This document shows, piece after piece, positions 26,195 to 35,896 of a DNA stretch of 64,000 bases (the first letter of the stretch is position 1; every line of letters starts with the position of its first letter). The notes below the pieces were generated by a model. That model did no database searches. It saw only the letters and a program-made list of their open reading frames with translations, and was not told the origin of the DNA. The translations under genes and the position numbers were made by a program. The DNA comes from Flavobacterium limnophilum (GTDB lineage: Bacteria; Bacteroidota; Bacteroidia; Flavobacteriales; Flavobacteriaceae): the NCBI RefSeq assembly GCF_027111315.2, contig NZ_CP114289.2, positions 1,116,001 to 1,180,000 on the forward strand, in the 5' to 3' direction.

Positions 26195-27394
26195 TTATTC
26201 GTAAGTTTCATTATTTACAGACGAAAATATGTTTTGAGCATTCCCTAAAATCTTGATAAACCCTTTCGCATCGTCTGATGTCCAAGCATTGTTCATTTCT
26301 CCATATTGTCCAAAACCGGTATTCATCAAATCATTTTTAGATTCGATTCCGTCCAATGAAAAGTGGTACGGTTTCAAAGAAACGGTCACGGTTCCATTTA
26401 CGGTTTTTTGAGTATCTTCCAAGAAAGTTTCGATGTTTCTCATCACGGGATCCAAAAATTGGCCTTCGTGAAACAACATTCCGTACCAGTTTCCTAGTTG
26501 TTCTTTCCAATATTGTTGCCATTTTCCAAGAGTGTGTTTCTCTAATAAATGGTGCGCTTTGATAATGATAATTGGCGCTGCTGCTTCAAAACCAACTCTT
26601 CCTTTGATTCCGATAATTGTATCTCCAACGTGAATGTCTCTACCAATGGCATAAGCACTGGCCAGTTTTTCAAGAACTACAATATTGTTTGAAGGTTTGT
26701 CCGCCACACCGTTTACGGCAACTAATTCACCTTTAAGGAATTCTAAAGTTACTTTCTCTTCGCCTTCTTTTGTCAATTGAGAAGGATACGCTTCGCTAGG
26801 CAATGGTTTGCTTGATGTTAGAGTTTCTTTTCCTCCAACACTAGTTCCCCAGAGTCCTTTGTTGATGGAATATTGTGCTTTTTCCCAAGAATAATGCACG
26901 CCATTTTTCGCTAAATAATCTACTTCTTCTTGTCTTGATAATTTCAAGTCACGAATAGGAGTGATGATTTCAATTTCGGGAGCGATGGTTTGGAAAATCA
27001 AGTCAAAACGAATTTGGTCGTTTCCAGCACCCGTACTTCCGTGGGCGATGGCAGTAGCACCAACAGATTTGGCATATTTGATGGCTTCAATGGCCTGAAA
27101 AACACGTTCCGCACTCACTGATAAAGGATAGGTATTGTTTTTCAAAACGTTTCCATAAATCAAATACTTAATCGCTTTGTCGTAATATTTGTCTAAAATG
27201 GTAAGGTTGGCGTGTTGAGCGCTTCCCAATTCATAAGCTCTGTCTTCGATGGCTTGTAATTCGGCATCGTCAAATCCTCCTGTATTGATTAATACGGTGT
27301 GAACTTCATATCCTTGTTCGTTTTTCAAATATTTTAGACAGTATGATGTGTCCAATCCTCCGCTATATGCTAATACTACTTTTTTATTTGCCAT
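26195..27394 (-). CDS. argG: Argininosuccinate synthase
   Basis: A 399-residue ATP-dependent ligase joining citrulline and aspartate. The PP-loop VLAYSGGLDTSYCLKYL is at the N terminus and HGSTGAGNDQIRFD is the aspartate/citrulline-binding segment. The C-terminal part has FGQYGEMNNAW. The length is normal. It is the second gene of the operon, 62 bp after the GNAT gene. Its early place in an arginine operon that ends with argH is usual for Bacteroidota. Confidence 0.96.
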   Translation of the reverse strand: MANKKVVLAYSGGLDTSYCLKYLKNEQGYEVHTVLINTGGFDDAELQAIEDRAYELGSAQHANLTILDKYYDKAIKYLIYGNVLKNNTYPLSVSAERVFQAIEAIKYAKSVGATAIAHGSTGAGNDQIRFDLIFQTIAPEIEIITPIRDLKLSRQEEVDYLAKNGVHYSWEKAQYSINKGLWGTSVGGKETLTSSKPLPSEAYPSQLTKEGEEKVTLEFLKGELVAVNGVADKPSNNIVVLEKLASAYAIGRDIHVGDTIIGIKGRVGFEAAAPIIIIKAHHLLEKHTLGKWQQYWKEQLGNWYGMLFHEGQFLDPVMRNIETFLEDTQKTVNGTVTVSLKPYHFSLDGIESKNDLMNTGFGQYGEMNNAWTSDDAKGFIKILGNAQNIFSSVNNETYE

Positions 27395-27456
27395 TTTGTA
27401 TTGTTTTTGTGGAGTTTGTAAAGCTCCGATTTCATTTTATTTGAACTGTGTGTTGT

Positions 27457-28086
27457 TTATTTTTCTTTGTTTTCCAAGAAAAGAGCCGCTTTAATTTCTT
27501 TCAATCGATTCCAAATTCTCACATTGAATGGATGTTTGGGCGGGTCTTTCGGTTTTTCGGCCGGGTCGTAAAGCATTCCGGTACAAAGGCACATTTTGTT
27601 GTCCTTGCTTTTCAAAATCTCGTAATTGGTACAGGTTTGACAGCCTTTCCAAAAACTTGGGTCTGAAGTAAGTTCCGAAAATGGTACAGGTTTGTATCCC
27701 AAATCGGAATTAATTTTCATTACGGCCAAACCAGTCGTGATACCAAAAACTTTGGCTCCTGGATATTTTTTCAACGAATAATTAAAGACAAAGGTTTTTA
27801 TCTTCTTGGCCAAACCGTGGTTCCTGAAATCAGGATGCACGATTAATCCGGAGTGGGCCACGAACTTGCCGTGTTGCCAACTTTCGATATAGCAGAAACC
27901 GGCAAAAACACCATTTTTGTCCAATGCAATAACGGCATCGCCATTGGCTATCTTTTTTTTGATGTATTCTGGGGTTCTTTTTGCAATTCCAGTACCTCTC
28001 AATAAAGCAGAAGATTCTATAGTGTCACATATTTCTTGCGCATATTTAAAATGTTCTTCTTGAGCTATAACTACAGATATTTTCAT
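27457..28086 (-). CDS. GNAT acyltransferase, candidate first enzyme of the arginine pathway
   Basis: A 209-residue GNAT-fold protein. GLIVHPDFRNHGLAKKI is the acyl-CoA-binding motif A (R/Q-x-x-G-x-G/A-like, here RNHGLA). After the GNAT core comes an unusual cysteine-rich tail: CQTCTNYE and MCLCTGM. It is the first full gene of the arg operon, just where an N-acylglutamate synthase is needed, and no other argA or argJ is present in the window. I infer that it transfers acetyl or succinyl to glutamate. The Cys pairs may bind zinc or an Fe-S cluster. Function is inferred from position, not from a diagnostic motif. Confidence 0.72.
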   Translation of the reverse strand: MKISVVIAQEEHFKYAQEICDTIESSALLRGTGIAKRTPEYIKKKIANGDAVIALDKNGVFAGFCYIESWQHGKFVAHSGLIVHPDFRNHGLAKKIKTFVFNYSLKKYPGAKVFGITTGLAVMKINSDLGYKPVPFSELTSDPSFWKGCQTCTNYEILKSKDNKMCLCTGMLYDPAEKPKDPPKHPFNVRIWNRLKEIKAALFLENKEK

Positions 28087-28319
28087 TTCAAGAGTTAAAG
28101 TTTGGGTTAAAAAAATAAAAAAATGTTGGTTTCGAAAGACTATTTTTATTCGAGTTTGTCATTGAATTAATGCCATAGAAAATCGCCCCTAAAAGTAGAG
28201 TGCAGGACAAACAGAAAAAAATTAGATTTTCAGAATGAAATAATCCGATGGATGCTATTAATAATTTCAAAATGATAAAAAATGAAAAATGAATAAAAAA
28301 ACACATTTGGAGCTATATA

Positions 28320-28400
28320 TTACAGCATCCGTACTTCGGGCGAAGCGGTTGGTTTGTTTATCCGTGATAAAGAAGTTATATGTAAACTTGTTTTTTTCAT
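28320..28400 (-). CDS. Candidate leader peptide of the arg operon
   Basis: A 26-codon frame beginning ATG AAA AAA ACA and ending ATG CTG TAA lies upstream of the GNAT gene. Its ATG is only 5 nt after a TATTTTTG -7 element (28406-28413), so the transcript would be leaderless or nearly so. The peptide is basic and Ser/Thr-rich, with Arg at codons 13 and 24. The final codons (28322-28330) can pair with 28250-28258 further down the untranslated region (9 bp, one G-U). This looks like a translated regulatory leader. The rest of the 436-bp gap 28087-28522 contains no other gene that I would support. Confidence 0.5.
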   Translation of the reverse strand: MKKTSLHITSLSRINKPTASPEVRML

Positions 28401-28405
28401 TGGTG

Positions 28406-28413
28406 CAAAAATA
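28406..28413 (-). promoter_or_regulatory. -7 element of the arg operon promoter
   Basis: TATTTTTG on the minus strand matches TAnnTTTG. No TTTG lies 19 nt upstream, so the promoter may need an activator. Confidence 0.5.
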
Positions 28414-28522
28414 CGATTAATTTATTAAACCGCTGGATTTTTTTCTTAACAAAATTGAAATTAATTGTTATTTTTTTTCTTCAAATAAAACTTTGCTAAA
28501 AGAAGGATCCCCTATTTGAGGG

Positions 28523-29707
28523 TTAATTTCTAAACGAGTTTTTGTTGATGACTCCTTTGAGTTTCATTTTCAAGTCTTCGCCCGTGTCATAAACCATTTG
28601 CTCGTTCGACGGAAAAGCAATGGGCCTTTTGTCGAAATAAGAATAATAATTGTCGTCCGATGCGCGTTTGTCGCCTTTGCAAGTGGCATAAATGTTTTCA
28701 AATACAAACTCGCTGACTAGCGGAAAGGACTGGATTAATTGATTGTTTCGAAAATCCACATAATCTATTTTAGCTTGAATCTGGCTGGATTTGAATTGTC
28801 GAGATTCGAATATTCTCGCCGTTACTTTTATCATGTTGTCCACCATAACTACCTTTCCGGTATTGTCGATGACTTCTTTTCCATTGGCATCCAAAAGTCT
28901 TTTTTGACCGTCTTTTATTTGTCTTTCCTTGATGAATTCCCTCTCTTTTATTTGCTCTGGCGAAACCAATATGTTCTGGAAACGAATCGTCATTCCATAA
29001 TCATAAGTGATTCCTTTTTGCTTTTCGGCGTCAAATACTGTCCATTTGTTGTTCAGTCCGTAAGTGTTGAAGTCCAATAAATCATTTTGCAAACGGGCAG
29101 GAATGATTTTGTCGGTTTCGTTTTTGGCATTAACCAATACGTGATCAGTTCCTTTGAATCGGGCTTCGTCCATTAAATTTAGGACGTTTTTGTAATTGGG
29201 ATTGATTTCGTTCAAATAAGCCAAATCGTCGTAGGCTTTGCGGAAATTCATTTTATCGGAAGTTGTCATTAATGACTTGGCATTGGCATACAAATAATCG
29301 GACAAGTTGTTTTTGCTGGCCACGATTTGGTCGTTGTAATTATCAAAAGGGAAGATGGCGTTCCGGCCTTCGTTCAACAGCTTTAACGGGAGCAATGGTT
29401 TTATTTTCTCCTGACGGTTGTTTAATTGTAAATAGGTGTTGTATATTTTTTCGAAGTTGGCCGGATTTTTTTCTTTTTCCCAAAGATTTATGGCGTTCAA
29501 GTCGCGTTCTTTGGCTTTGGCGAAAGCCTCTTCCAGCAAATAGACGTAATCTTGGTTGCCTTTTTTGTCTTTGTTGGAACGCAAATTCGAAATGGAATTA
29601 TTGATGGCTTCATCATAATTGCCGGAACTCAACAAGTTTTGGGTTTGTTTTACTCCGCAAGAAGTTAGTATTAAGAAAGCGAATAATATAGAGTAGTGTT
29701 TTTTCAT
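28523..29707 (-). CDS. Hypothetical lipoprotein
   Basis: A 394-residue protein with a lipoprotein signal: the hydrophobic stretch ILFAFLILTSC ends in a lipobox with Cys17. It should be anchored in a membrane facing the periplasm. Residues 20-190 are helical and repeat-like (SSGNYDEAINNSISNL, YANAKSLM, DDLAYLNEINPNYKNV), reminiscent of tetratricopeptide repeats. The remaining half is beta-rich (MTIRFQNILVSPEQ, VTARIFESRQFKSSQIQAKIDYVDFRN). I do not recognise a named family. It stands alone, between the arg promoter region and the fahA terminator. Confidence 0.8.
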   Translation of the reverse strand: MKKHYSILFAFLILTSCGVKQTQNLLSSGNYDEAINNSISNLRSNKDKKGNQDYVYLLEEAFAKAKERDLNAINLWEKEKNPANFEKIYNTYLQLNNRQEKIKPLLPLKLLNEGRNAIFPFDNYNDQIVASKNNLSDYLYANAKSLMTTSDKMNFRKAYDDLAYLNEINPNYKNVLNLMDEARFKGTDHVLVNAKNETDKIIPARLQNDLLDFNTYGLNNKWTVFDAEKQKGITYDYGMTIRFQNILVSPEQIKEREFIKERQIKDGQKRLLDANGKEVIDNTGKVVMVDNMIKVTARIFESRQFKSSQIQAKIDYVDFRNNQLIQSFPLVSEFVFENIYATCKGDKRASDDNYYSYFDKRPIAFPSNEQMVYDTGEDLKMKLKGVINKNSFRN

Positions 29708-29802
29708 TTTAAATAAAATTTTTGCGAATTTACTATAATTTTTGAATAGGAGAACCTGTTTTATGGACAGTTTTTTGATTTTTTATTAGCCAATATGATG
29801 CC

Positions 29803-29838
29803 AAAAAAAATCCGACACTTTTAATAAAATGTCGGATT
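29803..29838 (-). terminator. Terminator of fahA
   Basis: AATCCGACA and TGTCGGATT form a 9-bp stem. On the minus strand the stem is followed by a run of eight T, 22 bp after the fahA stop. Confidence 0.9.
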
Positions 29839-29860
29839 ATGTATTAAGGTGAAAAATAAT

Positions 29861-31144
29861 TTATTTCCTCACAAACGGCGGCAGCAGTTTGCTGGAAACT
29901 TCTCCAAACCCAATTCGGAGACCATTGTTTTTGCAAAAACCTTTTATGATTACGGTGTCTCCGTCATTGATGAATTTTCGTTCTGTTCCGTCGTTGAGTT
30001 GGATGGCGTTTTCTCCGCCCCAAGTTAATTCCAGCATCGAACCAAAACTGTCGGGAGTGGGACCGGAAATAGTACCAGAACCCATCATGTCGCCCGAGTT
30101 TACTCGGCAACCGTTGGAGGTGTGGTGTGCCAATTGTTGGATCATCGACCAATAAATGTATTTGAAATTGGTTTTGGACACAATCGTGGTATCCAATTTT
30201 TCGGTTTGTATGGCTACTTCCAGATTAATGTCGAAGTTGTGTTTCCCTTTTAATTGCAAATAAGGAAATGGTGCTGGGTCTTGATTGGGACCTTTGGTTC
30301 TGAACGGTTCCAAGGCATCCATGGTCACAATCCACGATGAGATGGAAGTGGCAAAGTTTTTTGCCAAGAAAGGACCAAAGGACAGGGATTCCCATTTCTG
30401 GATGTCGCGAGCGCTCCAGTCATTCATCAAAACCATTCCAAAAATATAATCTTCGGCTTCAGCGATTGGGATGTTTTCTCCCATAATATTGGCATCGGTC
30501 GTGATAAAAGCGGTTTCCAGTTCAAAATCCACCATTCGCGAAGGGCCAAAAACTGGGGTTGTCTCTCCAATTGGCAGTGTTTGCACCATGGGTCTGTTGA
30601 CAGGAATTCCGGATGGAATTATGGTCGAACTTCTTCCATGATAACCCACCGGCATGTGAAACCAATTCAGTGGTAAAGCTTTGTCAGGATTGCTGATTAT
30701 TTTACCTATATTAATAGCGTGTTCTTTGCTGGTATAAAAATCGGTGTAATCGCCAATTAAAACCGGCAATTGCATTTCGATGTCTTTTACGTCAAATATT
30801 ACGAAATCTCGATGTTCCTTATTATCTCGAAGTTCTGGATTGGTTTCGTCAAATAATTCCGCCAAGCGATTTCGAACCAATCGCCATGTTTTTTTTCCGT
30901 CCGATATAAAATCATTCAGGGTGTCTTGCATGAACATGTCGTCGGTCAATTCGATGCCTTCAAAGTAATTTAATTGCTGTAAAGCTCCCATGTCAATAGC
31001 GCTATCTCCAATTCGAGTACCAATGGTTATGACATCATCTTTGGTGATAAATACGCCAAAAGGAATATTCTGAATAGGGAAATCACTGTCCTCGGGAACG
31101 TTGATCCATGATTTTCTATTGGTGTTATTGGCTGATAATGGCAT
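29861..31144 (-). CDS. fahA: Fumarylacetoacetase
   Basis: A 427-residue hydrolase of the FAH family, full length for the tyrosine-catabolic enzyme. [13 protein letters not shown] holds the first metal ligand Asp and the catalytic region, [13 protein letters not shown] the conserved His, and DFELETAFI and [12 protein letters not shown] supply further metal and substrate residues. It splits fumarylacetoacetate to fumarate and acetoacetate in the last step of tyrosine/phenylalanine degradation. It is divergent from glyA, and no other tyrosine-catabolic gene is nearby. Confidence 0.95.
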   Translation of the reverse strand: MPLSANNTNRKSWINVPEDSDFPIQNIPFGVFITKDDVITIGTRIGDSAIDMGALQQLNYFEGIELTDDMFMQDTLNDFISDGKKTWRLVRNRLAELFDETNPELRDNKEHRDFVIFDVKDIEMQLPVLIGDYTDFYTSKEHAINIGKIISNPDKALPLNWFHMPVGYHGRSSTIIPSGIPVNRPMVQTLPIGETTPVFGPSRMVDFELETAFITTDANIMGENIPIAEAEDYIFGMVLMNDWSARDIQKWESLSFGPFLAKNFATSISSWIVTMDALEPFRTKGPNQDPAPFPYLQLKGKHNFDINLEVAIQTEKLDTTIVSKTNFKYIYWSMIQQLAHHTSNGCRVNSGDMMGSGTISGPTPDSFGSMLELTWGGENAIQLNDGTERKFINDGDTVIIKGFCKNNGLRIGFGEVSSKLLPPFVRK

Positions 31145-31219
31145 AATGCTGTTAATTATTTTGTTGAGAAATACTCATCAAATATATCATAAACTAACTA
31201 TTTACCAAACGTTTTTTTG

Positions 31220-31227
31220 TATTTTTG
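31220..31227 (+). promoter_or_regulatory. -7 element ahead of glyA
   Basis: TATTTTTG matches the Bacteroidota -7 element 26 bp before the glyA ATG. A properly spaced -33 TTTG is not evident. Confidence 0.55.
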
Positions 31228-31253
31228 CACACAAATTAACTAAAATCGAGAAA

Positions 31254-32528
31254 ATGCAACGCGACGAACAAATTTTTGACCTTATTTTAGAGGAACAAGA
31301 CAGACAAATTCACGGATTGGAACTTATAGCTTCCGAGAATTTTGTGAGTGACGAAGTAATGGAAGCAGCTGGTTCTGTTTTAACTAATAAATATGCCGAA
31401 GGTTATCCAGGCAAAAGATACTACGGCGGTTGCGAAGTGGTTGATATTGTTGAACAAATTGCCATTGACAGAGCCAAAGAATTATTTGGTGCCGAATATG
31501 CCAACGTTCAACCTCACTCGGGTTCTCAAGCCAATGCTTCAGTATTTCACGCTTGTTTGCAACCTGGGGATAAAATATTAGGATTCGATTTGTCACACGG
31601 TGGTCACTTGACGCACGGTTCTCCAGTAAACTTTTCAGGACGTGTTTACAAACCTACTTTTTATGGTGTTGACAAAGAAACAGGAAGATTGGATTATGAT
31701 AAAATTCAAGAAATAGCCACTAAAGAGCAACCAAAATTAATCATCGCGGGAGCTTCGGCTTATTCTCGTGACATGGATTTTGAGCGTTTCAGGGTAATTG
31801 CTGACAGCGTTGGTGCTATTTTGATGGCCGATATCTCTCATCCAGCAGGTTTAATTGCCAAAGGATTATTGAATGACCCAATTCCTCATTGTCATATTGT
31901 AACGACTACAACCCACAAAACTTTGCGTGGACCAAGAGGTGGTTTGATCTTGATGGGTAAAGATTTTCCAAATCCTTGGGGATTGACTACTCCAAAAGGA
32001 GAAATCAGAATGATGTCTGCTTTATTGGACTTGGCTGTTTTTCCTGGAAATCAAGGAGGACCTTTGATGCACATTATTGCTGCTAAAGCTGTGGCTTTCG
32101 GTGAAGCATTGCAAGACGAATTTTTTACTTATGCGATGCAATTGCAAAAAAATGCCAATGCAATGGCGGATGCTTTCGTAAAAAGAGGATACAACATTAT
32201 CTCTGGTGGAACTGACAATCACATGATGTTGATTGATTTGAGAAACAAGAGCATTTCTGGAAAAGAGGCTGAAAATGCCTTGGTAAAAGCAGAAATCACC
32301 GTAAACAAAAATATGGTTCCTTTTGATGACAAATCACCATTCGTGACTTCAGGAATTCGTGTGGGAACTGCAGCAATCACCACTCGTGGACTTGTGGAAG
32401 AAGATATGGAAACTATTGTGGCCTTGATTGACAGGGTTTTGATGGATCACACCAACGAAGCGGTTATCGAAGAAGTAGCTGCCGAAGTAAACGAAATGAT
32501 GAGCGAAAGAGCCATCTTCGTTTTCTAA
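31254..32528 (+). CDS. glyA: Serine hydroxymethyltransferase
   Basis: A 424-residue PLP enzyme that converts serine and tetrahydrofolate to glycine and methylene-tetrahydrofolate. ATG 31254 is chosen because [15 protein letters not shown] is the usual N terminus; the frame extends upstream into the fahA promoter region but that part is not protein-like. [35 protein letters not shown] and the Schiff-base region [15 protein letters not shown] are all present. [15 protein letters not shown] is also typical. It is a single-gene unit closed by a strong terminator. Confidence 0.97.
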   Translation: MQRDEQIFDLILEEQDRQIHGLELIASENFVSDEVMEAAGSVLTNKYAEGYPGKRYYGGCEVVDIVEQIAIDRAKELFGAEYANVQPHSGSQANASVFHACLQPGDKILGFDLSHGGHLTHGSPVNFSGRVYKPTFYGVDKETGRLDYDKIQEIATKEQPKLIIAGASAYSRDMDFERFRVIADSVGAILMADISHPAGLIAKGLLNDPIPHCHIVTTTTHKTLRGPRGGLILMGKDFPNPWGLTTPKGEIRMMSALLDLAVFPGNQGGPLMHIIAAKAVAFGEALQDEFFTYAMQLQKNANAMADAFVKRGYNIISGGTDNHMMLIDLRNKSISGKEAENALVKAEITVNKNMVPFDDKSPFVTSGIRVGTAAITTRGLVEEDMETIVALIDRVLMDHTNEAVIEEVAAEVNEMMSERAIFVF

Positions 32529-32551
32529 AAAAAAATATTTTAATTCAATTT

Positions 32552-32587
32552 AAAACCTTCAATAGTTCGCTTTTGAAGGTTTTTTTT
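32552..32587 (+). terminator. Terminator of glyA
   Basis: AAACCTTCAA pairs with TTGAAGGTTT around an 8-9 nt loop and is followed by a T-run, 23 bp after the stop. Confidence 0.9.
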
Positions 32588-32598
32588 ATCAAAAGAAC

Positions 32599-33111
32599 AT
32601 GACAACCATTTACGAAGCCACAGTTGAAGATTTTGAAACCATTCGAAGCATTGCTCATACCACTTGGCCGGTGACTTATGGCGAAATTCTATCGAAAGAA
32701 CAATTGGACTATATGTTGGATAAAATGTATTCGGATGCTGCTTTAATGGATAATCTAAATAAAGGGCATCATTTTTTATTGGCCAAAGAAGATTCCGTTT
32801 GTTTGGGGTTTGCTTCGTTCGAACACCATTATTTGAATGAGAAATGTACCCGCTTGCATAAAATTTATCTTCTGCCGGAAACCCAAGGCAAGGGATTGGG
32901 AAAATTGTTGTTGGAAAGAATTGTGGTTTTGGCCAAAGAAAACCATTCCGACAGGATTTCATTGAACGTAAACCGATTCAACAAAGCTTGTGCCTTTTAT
33001 AAAAAAATGGGTTTCGAAGTCGTTGGCCAAGAAGATTTGGACATTGGAAACGGTTATCTGATGGAAGACTACAAAATGGAATTGAAAATTTTATTTTTCT
33101 CTCCGAGTTAA
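32599..33111 (+). CDS. GNAT-family N-acetyltransferase
   Basis: A 170-residue GNAT protein. The acetyl-CoA motif is LPETQGKGLGKLLLERI (Q-G-K-G-L-G), followed by NVNRFNKACAFYKKMGFEVVG, which is the usual motif-B/Tyr region. The C terminus (EDLDIGNGYLMEDYKMEL) resembles acetyltransferases that act on small molecules or protein N termini. It lies between the glyA terminator and a 433-bp gap before pflB, so it is probably a single-gene unit. The substrate cannot be told. Confidence 0.88.
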   Translation: MTTIYEATVEDFETIRSIAHTTWPVTYGEILSKEQLDYMLDKMYSDAALMDNLNKGHHFLLAKEDSVCLGFASFEHHYLNEKCTRLHKIYLLPETQGKGLGKLLLERIVVLAKENHSDRISLNVNRFNKACAFYKKMGFEVVGQEDLDIGNGYLMEDYKMELKILFFSPS

Positions 33112-33315
33112 ATAGTTTCTGCCCTAATTCCCTTTCCAAGTCTTATTTCGAAAGGGGATCTTACTTTAAATCCTTGGGTGATTTCGCTAATTCATAAAAA
33201 AGTTTTTATTTTTTAATGTTTTGCCAAAAAAAGACTAAATTGTCCTTTTTAATAAAAGTGTCGGTTTGTGCTTTTTCAGAAGAAAATGGAGTATAAATCA
33301 AGAAATGAAAAAACT

Positions 33316-33336
33316 ATAACGTTAGCGTTATTTTTG
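33316..33336 (+). promoter_or_regulatory. pflB promoter with overlapping palindromic operator candidate
   Basis: ATAACG-TTAG-CGTTAT (33316-33331) is a perfect palindrome whose right end overlaps a TATTTTTG -7 element (33329-33336). It lies 209 bp before pflB in a 433-bp gap (33112-33544) that has no gene. A second small hairpin, CCCTTTC/GAAAGGG at about 33130-33156, lies nearer the GNAT gene. Confidence 0.5.
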
Positions 33337-33544
33337 TTTTTTGTCTTCAAAAACAGCCAAAAAAAATTCATAATTAATTATTAGGGTGTAAAAAAGACAA
33401 AATGTTTAGTTTTTTTAGTTAATGAATGAATTTTTATTAAAAAACACGTGAAATTCATAATCGATTTACATATTCCGTAAATTTAGGGTATAGAAAAATC
33501 AATAGAAAATTACTTAAATACAATAGATAATTAAAACATCAAAA

Positions 33545-35794
33545 ATGGAAAATTTATTAGAAAGAACAGAGCTAAGTGAAGGAGTCTTGAATAAAGGAGT
33601 TTGGAACAACACTATTAATGTACACGATTTTATCCTGCAAAACATCAAGTCGTATGAAGGGGATGCCAGTTTTCTTGCAGGACCATCAGACAGAACAACT
33701 AAATTATGGGATGTATGTAAACAATCCCTTTTGAAAGAAAGAGAAAATGACGGTTGTTTGGCCATTGACACTGAAGTTATTTCAAACATTACTTCTTTTG
33801 GACCTGGATACATTCAAAAAGAAAACGAAACTATTGTTGGTCTTCAAACAGACGAACTTTTAAAAAGATCTATGAAACCTTTTGGTGGAATCAAATTGGT
33901 GGAATCTGCAGTAGCAGAAAGAGGATTGAAAGTTTCCGACAGGGTAATTGATATTTTTAATTACGCCAGAAACCACAATCAAGCCGTATTTGATGCTTAT
34001 GATGGTGAAATTAAAACCTACCGTTCAAAACACGTATTGACAGGTTTGCCTGATAATTATGCCAGAGGAAGAATCATTGGTGATTTCAGGAGAGTGGCTC
34101 TTTACGGAATTGACAGATTGATTGCCGAAAAGAAAACAGACAAAGTAAATGTAACAGGCGACATGAATGATGCCAAAGTACGTTTGCGTGAAGAAATTGC
34201 CGAGCAAATCAACGCTTTGCTTGACATGAAAAAAATGGCTCTTACTTATGGAATCGACATTTCGAAGCCAGCCGTTAACGCCCACGAAGCAGTGCAGTTC
34301 ACTTACTTGGCTTATTTAAGTGCCGTTAAGGAACAAGATGGAGCAGCAATGTCCCTTGGAAATGTTTCTTCTTTCCTTGATGTGTATATCCAAAACGATA
34401 TCGAAGCCGGAATCATTGACGAAGAGCAAGCCCAAGAATACATTGACCAATTTGTGATGAAATTACGTTTGGTGCGTCACCTTCGTCCAGGTGCTTACGA
34501 TGCCATCTTTGGTGGAGATCCAACTTGGGTTACCGAAGCTATCGGTGGTCAATTGCACGATGGAAGAACTAAAGTAACCAAAACTTCTTTCCGTTTCTTG
34601 CAAACCCTTTACAACTTGGGAGCTTCTCCAGAACCAAACTTGACCATTCTTTGGTCTGAAAAATTGCCACAAGGATTCAAAGATTTCTGTGCTCAAGTTT
34701 CTATCGACACTTCATCACTTCAATACGAAAATGACGATTTGATGAGAGACAATCGTGGTTCTGACGATTATGGTATTGCTTGTTGCGTTTCTTACCAACA
34801 CATCGGAAAAACTATCCAACACTTTGGAGCTCGTGCCAACTTGCCTAAAGCGCTTTTGATGGCCTTGAACGGCGGTAGAGAAGAAGCACAAGGAGTTCAA
34901 GTAGTGAACAACATCTCTGAAATGGATGATGAAGTATTGGACTACGATACTGTAATGAAATCTTTCAAGAAAACATTGGCCGAAGTAGCTCGTGTGTATG
35001 CTAAATCAATGTACATCATTCATTACATGCACGACAAATATTACTATGAAAGAGCCCAAATGTCCTTGATTGACTCTAATCCAAATATTGACATTGCTTA
35101 TGGTGCTGCCGGAATTTCAATTATTGCCGATTCTCTTTCTGCCATTAAATATGCCAAAGTTTCTCCAATCAGAAACGAATTCGGATTGACTACCGATTTC
35201 AACATCGAAGGAGATTATCCAAAATTTGGTAATGACGACGATAGAGTAGATGGTATTGCACAAGAAGTGACCAAAATCTTTATCGACGAGTTGAGAAAAC
35301 ACAAAACATACAAAAACGCAACACCTACACTTTCATTGCTTACCATTACTTCAAATGTAATGTACGGTTCCAATACTGGTGCAACTCCAGACGGTCGTAA
35401 AGCAGGCGAGGCTTTTGCTCCAGGAGCTAATCCAATGCACGGAAGAGATGAAAACGGTGCGATTGCTTCTTTGAACTCTGTTAGTAAATTAAACTACAAC
35501 GATGCTCAAGACGGAATTTCTTACACTTTCACTATGGTTCCAAAATCTTTGGGAAATAACATGGAAGAGCAAGTAGCCAATTTGACTACTACCTTGGATG
35601 CTTATTTCGGAAGAAATGCACACCACTTGAATGTTAACGTGTTAAACAAGGAAACTTTGGTGGATGCTTACAATCATCCTGAAAATTATCCTCAATTGAC
35701 CATCCGTGTTTCTGGTTATGCTGTTAATTTCGTACGTTTGTCTAAAGCGCACCAATTAGAAGTGATCAGCAGAACATTCCATGACACCATGTAA
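33545..35794 (+). CDS. pflB: Formate C-acetyltransferase (pyruvate formate-lyase)
   Basis: A 749-residue glycyl-radical enzyme. Adjacent active-site cysteines are Cys413-Cys414 in GIACCVSYQ. The radical-bearing Gly724 lies in [14 protein letters not shown] near the C terminus. The length is close to E. coli PflB (760). It converts pyruvate and CoA to acetyl-CoA and formate without oxygen; the radical is oxygen-sensitive and needs the activase encoded next. Its presence means the organism can ferment or live microaerobically. A 20-bp hairpin separates it from pflA. Confidence 0.97.
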   Translation: MENLLERTELSEGVLNKGVWNNTINVHDFILQNIKSYEGDASFLAGPSDRTTKLWDVCKQSLLKERENDGCLAIDTEVISNITSFGPGYIQKENETIVGLQTDELLKRSMKPFGGIKLVESAVAERGLKVSDRVIDIFNYARNHNQAVFDAYDGEIKTYRSKHVLTGLPDNYARGRIIGDFRRVALYGIDRLIAEKKTDKVNVTGDMNDAKVRLREEIAEQINALLDMKKMALTYGIDISKPAVNAHEAVQFTYLAYLSAVKEQDGAAMSLGNVSSFLDVYIQNDIEAGIIDEEQAQEYIDQFVMKLRLVRHLRPGAYDAIFGGDPTWVTEAIGGQLHDGRTKVTKTSFRFLQTLYNLGASPEPNLTILWSEKLPQGFKDFCAQVSIDTSSLQYENDDLMRDNRGSDDYGIACCVSYQHIGKTIQHFGARANLPKALLMALNGGREEAQGVQVVNNISEMDDEVLDYDTVMKSFKKTLAEVARVYAKSMYIIHYMHDKYYYERAQMSLIDSNPNIDIAYGAAGISIIADSLSAIKYAKVSPIRNEFGLTTDFNIEGDYPKFGNDDDRVDGIAQEVTKIFIDELRKHKTYKNATPTLSLLTITSNVMYGSNTGATPDGRKAGEAFAPGANPMHGRDENGAIASLNSVSKLNYNDAQDGISYTFTMVPKSLGNNMEEQVANLTTTLDAYFGRNAHHLNVNVLNKETLVDAYNHPENYPQLTIRVSGYAVNFVRLSKAHQLEVISRTFHDTM

Positions 35795-35830
35795 TTGATT
35801 GCAAAGCTTCAAAAATAACTAGGCTTTATA

Positions 35831-35871
35831 AATGCTATTTCTTTGAACAATTTGTTCAAAGGAATAGCATT
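35831..35871. repeat. 20-bp hairpin between pflB and pflA
   Basis: AATGCTATTTCTTTGAACAA pairs with 35852-35871 with one G-T-type mismatch and a minimal loop. No T-run follows, so it is probably not an intrinsic terminator. It could stabilise the 3' end of pflB mRNA. Confidence 0.8.
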
Positions 35872-35896
35872 TACTAAATCAATTAAAAAATAAAAT

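Noticed and set aside
28088-28306. 72-residue hydrophobic frame upstream of the GNAT gene, minus strand
   Set aside because: It lies in the untranslated leader of the arg operon, is very AT-rich with Phe/Ile/Leu bias typical of chance frames, and ends in low-complexity sequence. The leader-peptide explanation fits the region better.
32540-32962. Antisense frame of 140 codons across the GNAT gene after glyA
   Set aside because: The plus-strand GNAT motifs are convincing, while this frame crosses the glyA terminator and has no domain pattern.
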